Assembly (NCBI GenBank): GCA_964354365.1
Contig: CAYGZM010000127.1
Coordinates: 1-10,892, forward strand
Source: CAYGZM01 sp964354365
Lineage (GTDB): Bacteria > Planctomycetota > Phycisphaerae > Sedimentisphaerales > Anaerobacaceae
Length of the DNA stretch: 10,892 bases
Direction of reading: 5' to 3'
The notes under the pieces were generated by a model that was not told where the DNA came from, made no database searches, and saw only the letters and a program-made list of their open reading frames with translations. Made by a program: the position numbers and the translations under genes. Each line of letters opens with the position of its first letter. Within the stretch, counting starts at the first letter, position 1. Below, piece after piece: positions 1 through 9,000 of the stretch.

Positions 1-8
1 CTTGCGCA

Positions 9-27
9 CCGCGCGGATTCAGCGCGG
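9..27. other. Stem-loop over the stop codon of the M56 gene
   Basis: CCGCGC (9-14) and GCGCGG (22-27) are perfect complements around a 7-nt loop holding part of the TGA stop (21-19). No T-run follows in the 8 nt left before the window edge, so it is not shown to be a terminator. Confidence 0.35.
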
Positions 28-3000
28 TCGGTTTCCGCTATTGGGGTCCACGGCGACGACCAACTTGTGCCTGCCGGTCTCGAGCTGGCCGGTCCAGTCG
101 TCCTGCCGAGCTGGCAGAGACGAGCTTATTACACTACGGATAGTGAGTCTGGATCGAACAAAATAGACGCCCGGTTTGGCTTTGAAATCGGTCCCGTAGG
201 GTCCGCCGAGGCTCTCAAGCTGCTGTTCGTCCTGGGCGATGCTCAGCGGCAAACCACGCAGCACTACTTCCCCGCCTGGCTCAAGATAGTGGCGGGTGAT
301 TGGAGGTAAGCCGGAGTACACATTTTCCCTTACCCCTTGCCGATTGCCGTTGGCGTCTTCTATTTTTAGTGGCTCCCACCGATATGATTCGCTGATGAAT
401 TGTATCGGTTTGTCACTGATATTTTGAATGTGAAAGTGAACGTCTATCTTTTGAAGTATCGAGTAAGTCTGCTTTTCCGGCTCAAACTCGATCGCAGCGC
501 GCAGCCCGTTCACATCGTCGCCCCAAGACAACGAGAGGGGTATGGCGATGCCCAGCTTTTCGAGTTGTTCGCCAGTTCTAAACGAGACGATGCCGCTGAC
601 GAACAGCACATTTGTCCCTCTTGCCTGTTCAGTATCAAGCATTGTCCTGTCATAAGCCAAAGGCATTTGGGGGTCGTCGTTTACTGATTTGCCCTTGCCG
701 AGGTATTGAACGTTTTCCACCAACCACTTCAAGTCATTGGCATTTAGGAATTGCTTTGCCTCCTCGATAGTATCGGGGAATTTATCGTCGTAGTCATTTG
801 AGTACATCAGCAGGGCCGTGCCCAACCTTCTCAACCTCTCGGCCGAATCATCTTTAGCGCCGGCGTATTTGTACGTTGTGCCCAATACTGCGTCGTGGAC
901 AGTGGCCCCGGAACGTATATCAAGCCCGCCAAGGGTGAACTCTTTCTCCTCTATCTCGACGTTGGGCGTGAAATCTCGAATCGTCACAGTTGTTCGGCGT
1001 TCGGAGCGAAGCCCGTCATGAACGCCGGTGCCTTCTGATATAGCTCCCGAGATGTACCAGACGCCTGAGTACTTCTTCCAATCAAGTTGTAGTCTGCCGA
1101 GACTTGTGTCGGTGCCGTTGTCTGTCAAGTCCTTTGAGGTGGATTCCCAGGAGGCCAGGCGTACCCCATCGGCCCCGTCTATAAGCGATATGATGATTCT
1201 CTGTTCAGAGATTTCGTCCTTGGCCTGGCCAACAATGAGCATCATGTCTTTCGGCTCTTTGGCAACTTCCAGAACTACATCCGGCTGCCCGATCATCCGT
1301 TCGAGGAGCTCGGCGAGATGAAAGTGCTGGTAGCGAAGAAATGTTTCGGGGTGAAAATCATACCCTACCTGGCAATGAAAGTCGCTGAATGGCTCGCCCT
1401 GCACCGTGGCGTCGTCGCGCCCATCTGACCATACCGAACTCATAGGCCCCGTAGCCCAACTATGTATGAAATGTCCTCGTTTGCCCTTGTCGGAAGAAAA
1501 CGCATCCGAACGAGTCAAGTTGCCCTTGAATCTAAAATCAACAATCCTCTCGGCCGTGGGACTCGACTGCTCCGAAGAGCAGGATTCTACCTCCACCACC
1601 AGCGCAGAGCCTTTCCCGCTCCGGACGTACTCAGCGGACCTGAGCCGCTCAATGATCGCCGAAATAGCAGTCATTGCGTCGCCGACCTCGCTTATTGCTG
1701 GTTTTTTCTTCAGAAGGCGGTTGCGCTCTGCTTCGCTTCCATCATTTTCTTCCTTTCTGGGTGGCCCGATGCTGGTTTGTGCCGGTAGAACAGCCAATGG
1801 CAATTCGCCCGTTGTGAGCTCGCCACGCCAGCTATCATATACAATGCCACGGAATCTACCAGTCTGAGTTACAACATACCCCCCAGGCTCAAAATCAGCA
1901 CTGTATTCTGCCCGCCGTGCACCTTTGGGCACTGGGCCGATCTGCAGCACGACTTTGCCAAGACTTTGGCGATCTCCGGGCCCCAAAGAAATATGCTCCT
2001 CACGAGCCGAAGCGTCACCGCCTGTAAGATGGACGTTCACTATGAACGTTGCGTCGTTCGTATCCCGGACATCGCGCACATACGGGCACCAATGGAACAG
2101 TTCGACGTAAGCCAGGTCAACGGCCTTGTCACCGTTATTTCGAACATGAACTTCAAAGCTAACAATTTCCCCCTGGTAGTACGGCCTTTCTTGCGAGTCG
2201 TAACTCAAGCCAAGCTGTAGGCCGTCAACTTCCTCGCCCCAGACCAGATTGCTTTCGTTGTCGGGCCTCTCACCCTCGACTTGTACAGGTCCCGCAAGCA
2301 CCTCGTCTAGCGGCTGTATGGTTATGGTGAAACGGGATATACGCGAAAGGTCCGGCTCGGGGCTGAAGGAGAAACTCAATGTCTCTTCGACCAACTGCGG
2401 ATACTTCTCTATTGTCTTTGACGTTTCAATGAAAGCGTCGTCCCATGCCAAATGCGAGCCATTCCCGCCAAGCAACGCCAATCGCGCCCGCCATTTGTCC
2501 ACGACGAGCGACTTCCATTCAACATTCAATGCCGCCGTAACTGATTCTCCATTTTTGGCGAACCTGATACCCTTCGCTGCGACAACGTCCGGCTGCTCTT
2601 CATTGCCTGCGACAAGTTCAACTGCGATATCCCTGTCAAATACAAGCGAGCCGAGGAATAGATTGTCGATATGTCGAGGCGCCGTGTGGCTGCCGTGACT
2701 GACTGCAAGACTACCGAGGTTGAAGGGCTTCTCGGTGGTCCCGTTGGGCATCAGTGGTATTCTTACGTCACGGAAAAGGTTGAAGCCGTCTCTCTTGGGC
2801 TCTTCTGGAATCTTCACGCGCAGCATATAGCGTCCCGCACGAACGTTCTCTATGCGGAATGTCCCGTCCGGATTGATTTTGACAGGCCTCTTGTCGTAGA
2901 AATCGCCGCCTTCGACGTTTGTCATTGCTGTGCGTCGCTGTGAATCAAGCTCTATCATTCCCATCGGGGCCGTTCTCAACTCGAAACCGACCCAGGCCTT

Positions 3001-6000
3001 GCTCCAGTCAATATCACCGTTATTGCCTGAGGCCGGCACGAGTCGGCCGGTTACCGGCCTGCCTTTGCCGCCTAACGTTATGTCGTAATCCTTGCCCGGC
3101 TCAATCTCGAATCGAAACCCTAAGCCAAATGGGACGCCGCCGCCGCTGTCGTCCTCGGAGGTGAATGCTCGACCGATATGCCCCGAGATCGCTCTAATAT
3201 CCTCGAATACGTAGAAACCGTTGGCATCCGTCATGGCTCTGCGGATGCTGTACTTGTCCTGATCGCCTACATCGCCGCCGGCAAACAACTGCAGCTCCAC
3301 CGTCGCACCCTCAACGGGCCTGCCCTGATGATCAAGCACATTTGCCCGAACAACAGACCGGCCCTCGCCCTCGACCGCCTCGCCCCAAGCTACTTCCCCC
3401 TCCACCCGCACCACGAGGTTCGGGTAATGAACCTTTTGGCCCTCTTTCAATTTCGCCACCGCCGGCGGCTCCTGCGTATTTACCGCGCCCGCACCATACT
3501 TTTTGGCGATTTTGTATTTGCCGGGCTCCACCTCCATCCAGAGGTCCCAATTACTTACGGCCTCCGGGAAATTGGATGTTGGAACGAGGACTTCGATTTT
3601 GATGGGAATGTTGGGTAGCTTTTCAAAGCGCACGATTCCGGATTCATCGCTGACTGCGTAGCGCGTCATCGGCCGATCTGCGGCTTTGTAGCCAAACGAG
3701 CTGAAACCCTTCAAGGGATACGGTTCGAAAAACAGCGTGTCGATGGAAATGCCTGTCTGGATTACATTTGTCGATTCCGGCGCCCTTTTCACGAGAAAAT
3801 GCACGCCTTGTAGTCCTTTACCGTCTTTTTCAATCCGAAATTCCAGACCGCAATTCCCCGAGCGCATCGACTCATCGGCGATCTTCCATTGCGAACCCAC
3901 ACCTTCTTCCCAATCCACAGGTGGAGCGTGTAACCATTGGCGCGATTCCTTTGGTATCTGCTCTTGGCCCAACTCCTTTAACATCGCGTTCATTCTGTCC
4001 CAGTCGCCCTGGAGCAGACGCAGTTTGGCCAGGCTTATCCCGAATTGGCGTTGCAGTTGTGAGCCGGATTCGGCATGATCAAATCCGAGCTGCAGGACTT
4101 CAGCCAATGTAGTATAATTCTCGGTCGGGTCCTCGCGCGGCCAGCGCACTTTGCTGCCGTCCGCCGGGGCCGCCCACATCAGTTCCGTATTCTTAAGCCC
4201 ATTTTGAATGATGCTGGCCAACCGCCAGGCGAGTTGAGGGTCCGTCTGTTTTGCCAATCGTTCCCGGTAGAGCTTTTTGATGTTTTGCGTAAGCGGATGG
4301 GGCCGCCCGTAGTTCACAATGCCCTTTGCGTTCCCCAGGTATTGCAGGACGCTTGGATCGAATGGGTCCCTTTCTATCAGAGGCGTATAGTAATCATCTT
4401 TGCTCAGGCCCTCTTCTTTTTCCAGAAGCTGTCCTATCGCGCCGTGCGCAGCATCCCGGACGCTGTGCTCTTCAGTTTCTGTCAGTTTTTGAAGGATCGG
4501 CATCGCACCTTTTCCGACGTCCCTCAGAGCCAAGATGACCTGCCGCCGCACCCCGGCCACTTCCTCAGAGTCTTCTGCTACTTTTTGCAAAACAGGAATC
4601 ACCCGATCCCGCGCCCACGTCATACGGCTCAGAGAATACAACACACTTCCCCGGTATGCAGTCGTGGACTGCCGGCCGTCGCCAAACCGCAAATCCTTAT
4701 CGAGCGCCGCTTCGATAAGCCACGGAATCGCCTCCTCGGCCTCCGGCCCCATCTTCGTCAGAACTCCCACCGCGTGCCAACCGTAATTGCTGCGCTTGTT
4801 TATCTCCTCAATCATCCTCGGCACCGCAGGACGCCCGATTTTAATCAGCGCGTTGGTGGCGGCATCGATATCGTCACTAACTCTGGTATCCCACTGACTC
4901 ATCCATTCGGCAATCGTCCGCCCTTGATATTTCACTTCGTCGGTGTTTCCTTGAGATCCGGCCAGGTTGTTCGGCAAACTCGCCGCCTGCGACGACTCAA
5001 CCTTCACAGCCCTTTGCCCGGCTTGGCCCAGCTTGTGCAGTGACAGGATGCGCCGGCCTTGATCCTCCGCAACTGACCATACGACGTCGTTGTAGCCGGC
5101 GCTTTCGGTTGCCTTGGCGAGGGCGTACATCGCGGAGCTCTTTGATATCCAGAGGTGGTCCCTCATTTTCCCTTTGTAGGCGGCCTCGATCTCGATGTTC
5201 TTGCCGTTGGGGTCCTGGTCGAGTATTGCCTTCGCAACGTCCTCAAGCGGGCTGTCGGAGATGTCCGTCTTGACAAAGAAGCTCAAGACAGAGCCCTCCT
5301 TTGGATAGACCACGTATGTGCGGTAGAATTTCTCCCACTTGTACGGACCTGCCGCCGTCAGCTTGTCGAGCAATTCGGGAATCGTCGGCCCCGAAAATGC
5401 GCCGCTGAGTTGGTCCTGCTGAGCCCCTGATTCGGAGCCGATCTCCTCAAAGCAAATTCGGACGCGATATTTCTGCATAAGCTCGTTGACGGCCTGCAGC
5501 ATACTCTGCCGGTCGAGCACAAGCTCGAATCTTCGCGGATCGACCTGCTGCCTTTCAGTGACAGTCACCTTGCGCACGCCAGTTTCAAGGTCGCGATTGA
5601 CCGGATAGCTGATAGAATACTGCCCCGGCCCACAGCGAACCACGCTGCCGATCCAAGGCCCCTTACGCTCTACAACCACCGCCGGATCGTCAAAGTCGCC
5701 GAAACCAAGGCCCGAGGTCTTCAGCGTCAGGATTTGGCCGGGCTTGATGATGTGGCGAATTGTGGCGACCGTTCCTGAATGCCACCTCCTATCGACCTTA
5801 ACGTCATTCCCGTCACTGTCTTTGACGGTGGCCCAATCCTGTCTCGTCGATTCGCTGGCGAACTGAGCATCTTCGCTGCCGACGTTCTGTATATGAAAGC
5901 GGACCTCTACGCCTTCCCCCAAAGTGTATGACTCTTTCTCCGGCACAAACTCCGCCGCCGCCCGCAGACCACCGACCACCTCGCCCCACACAACCCCGGC

Positions 6001-9000
6001 CTTTTCATCCGGCGTTTCAACCTCAGTCTGCACATTGGTTTTGAAACTCGGCTGAAGGGCTATGTTTTTGAAGGTAACTCGCTCGAACTTTTGAGTTTGG
6101 AATTGGATTTCTTTGATTTGGTCTGCGGGTAGATTAAAGCGGACCTGACAACTTCCAAGCTCACCACTGATAGTATTTAGAAACCCTTCCGACTTATGAA
6201 TTTGGCCCGAATGATCGACGGCAATCACGCGGATTTGCCGGTCCTTAATCTGATGGGCGATGGTTATATGGGTCTTGCCGTCTTTTTCAATCGCCGGTTG
6301 GAAAACGACGCCGGGGCCGCCTGTTCCGGTCTTGTCAACGGGAGAGGCCTGAGTGCATAGTGTTTTCCAATCAGAATCCCGCCCTATTCCCATTTCCAAC
6401 TGGATGAATTGTGCATCCGGCTTCACCAATAGTATCGCGCCATAAGCATTAGCAGCATCGGGGATATTCAGCTTTTCAGTTTTTTGGTCCAGCGGATACA
6501 AGCTGATATGCCCCGTGATTTCGGAGTTAGAGTAAATGGTGGAAAGAATATCGTCGCAACCGAAAAGGCGATAAGCGACTTCGTAGAGCTTGTTGTCCGC
6601 TGAGCGCTCGTTATAGTTCAATCGTTGATAAGGTTCTGGAACAAGTCGGCCGCCCACCCCCCACCATTGTTTGCCTTCGCTCGGATGCTCACAAACGCCC
6701 ACCAGTTCAACCGTCACGCCGTTGGGCAGCGTTGCCGAGTATCTGGGTTGGGCCGCGTCCGTTTTGTCCGTGGAACCAGCAACGCTGGTCGGACGCGGGT
6801 CGTCATCAACAAGTGACAGGACTACCCGCTCGATTTTGTCTATTGGGATTGGGACAGTCTCGAAACCCGTGAACTGGCGAGCGGGGGCCCCTTGCGAGAT
6901 GTCGATTGTTGGGCGGGGGCTGACGCGGTTGCCTTGGTGGTCGAGGTAGCAGAGGAAACAGCGGTTCAACTGGATGCCGTGGAAATCGTAGATGACAGTG
7001 GTTTGGGTGTCGAGGTTTTTGGGTTCATGGATCGGGTAGACTCGCGCCGCCAGCGTGCCGCTGCCGCTTTGTGCTGAGGCTGCTGCAATTCCCGGCAGTA
7101 CGCGAACCTTTACCTGGATCGGATGGAGGATGCTTGAAGTGAATTCGGTTCTTGTGCCGGTGACACGCGCCGTTACTATCGGGGGCGGGTCGAATGTACG
7201 TTGGCCGATTCCGGGCAGCTTGACGTTGTCGAAGTAGAATCTGTCCCGGCCGTGAAAAGGACGTATCTCGAATCGGCTGACCTTCTCAGCCGGAAGACCG
7301 AATCTGATTATCTCCGTGGCGCCGCTGACCACACCGATAAAGTGAGGAAAGTCCGGCACGTATCTCTTACCGTCAACGCCGACCGCACATATCTGGTACT
7401 TCTCGTCCTTGCCCCAGAAGCGCCGCTTGACGTTGCTGAAATCAAAGACAGCCATACATACGTCGCTGTCTTCATGCCGCTTGGTCCACTGGATCTGACC
7501 CGGCTTGCCGCCGGCGGGCTGCTTCGTCGAGTGGCTCCATAGGCCGTCCTTTATTGTGCGGAGCGATATCTGCTCGCGGTTCAATTGGGCCGATGCCCCC
7601 GCCTTCGCATCGAGCCTCCACACGCTGTCCTGTTCGGGATTGTGCAGCAGCCGCACCCATACATCAACCGACTCCGGCAGCGGCGCTCCAATGCTGCGAA
7701 GCTGCACGATTGAATTCTTGACGTCGCAGCCGATGCCTATTCGGCCCTTCGGGCTGAGCAGCTCTCGCGTCTTATGGTCGAAGACCCGCAGCTCAAGAAC
7801 GTCGTACCGCGCCGAATCCGGGCTGATGTAGATATTCGCGATGTCCATCCACGCAGCCTGCTTCGAGTAGTCCGGCGTCTTCAGATCAATCTCCCGAGGC
7901 TCATTGCCCAGGCCATCCTCGAATCGCGGATTGCCGCCGCCGTCCCACCGGACGACCATATTTACCTTGAACGTGCTCGGCCCAACCTTGATTTTCAGGT
8001 TCCTGGAGCCCTCAGCCTTTTCGTATGCGCTGGTACTGGGCGTTTCCCGCTGGTCTCTTTCGCCGGCATCGTCCAGGCTCGCATTCGCCCCAGGCTTGAC
8101 GAAGCCTAACACTTCTTCTCGCACGACCTCGTAACTGACCCCGAGATTCGTGACTATTTGGGCCGCCAATCCGTCCGTTTCCCGCATCAGGCCCAGAAGT
8201 ATATGTTCGGTGCCGATGTAATCGTGGTCAAGGGCCTTGGCCTCCTGTTCGGCGTAATCAATAGCGCTTCTCGCGCGAGGTGTCTGCGGGAGCCTGGCTT
8301 TCGTGACCGGTCTTGAGCCGGCCTTAACCAATTTCGCAAGTTCGCCTTCCACCGTCTCTGTGCGAATGCCGAGCTTCTGCAGAACCTGGCCGCCCACGCC
8401 CTCGTCCTGCCGCGACAAAGCGAGCAATATATGCTCGGTGCCGATGTACTCGTGCTTGAGCCGGCGGGCCTCCTGCTCAGCCAGCGCCATCACCTGACGC
8501 GCTCGGTCGGTGTATGGCTGAGCCTTCGCCATCGGCAGCAGGATGGCGGCGGTCATGACTATCACCGCTAAGCCTAAGATGCCCAACTTTGCGGATTTGG
8601 GTATCGGTCGGCTGAGAATGCGCTTTATCCGCGCCGTCAGCGCGTTTTCCGATTCGACGACTCCGATGAGCCGCAGAGACAAAGCCGGGCGCTTGAAGGC
8701 GAGTTTGGCAACGCTCACGAGCGTCTGCGGGTATCGCCGGGCCTTTTCGCCCATCGCCACGAGCACGGCCTCATCAACCGCCTGCTCGCGCGCCCGCCGG
8801 ATGACCGCGTTCGCAAGCCACAGCAGCGGATTGTAGAAATAGACTATCTGCAAAAGTGTCTGAGCGAGATTGACCCATAGATCGCCGCGCTTTACGTGGG
8901 CAAGCTCGTGCAGCAGGACGATGCGCAGATCGGTTGTGTCCAAAGCGGATGCAAGATTCTGCGGCACAAGAATCGCCGGGCGCAATAGCCCGCAGACCGC

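Noticed and set aside
3332..3602. Overlapping Pro/Gly-rich frames on both strands
   Set aside because: They are readings of a GC-rich part of the M56 gene in other phases; composition only.
4075..5043. Plus-strand open frame of 322 codons
   Set aside because: It is antisense to the HEAT and helical region of the M56 gene, its protein is rich in Arg/Pro/His with no family pattern, and it has no ribosome binding site. It is a shadow of a long coding strand.
19..8094. AAA+ ATPase expected after Clp_N repeats
   Set aside because: No Walker A (GxxxxGK[ST]) or Walker B motif was seen after the Clp_N pair, so this is not a ClpC-type chaperone.
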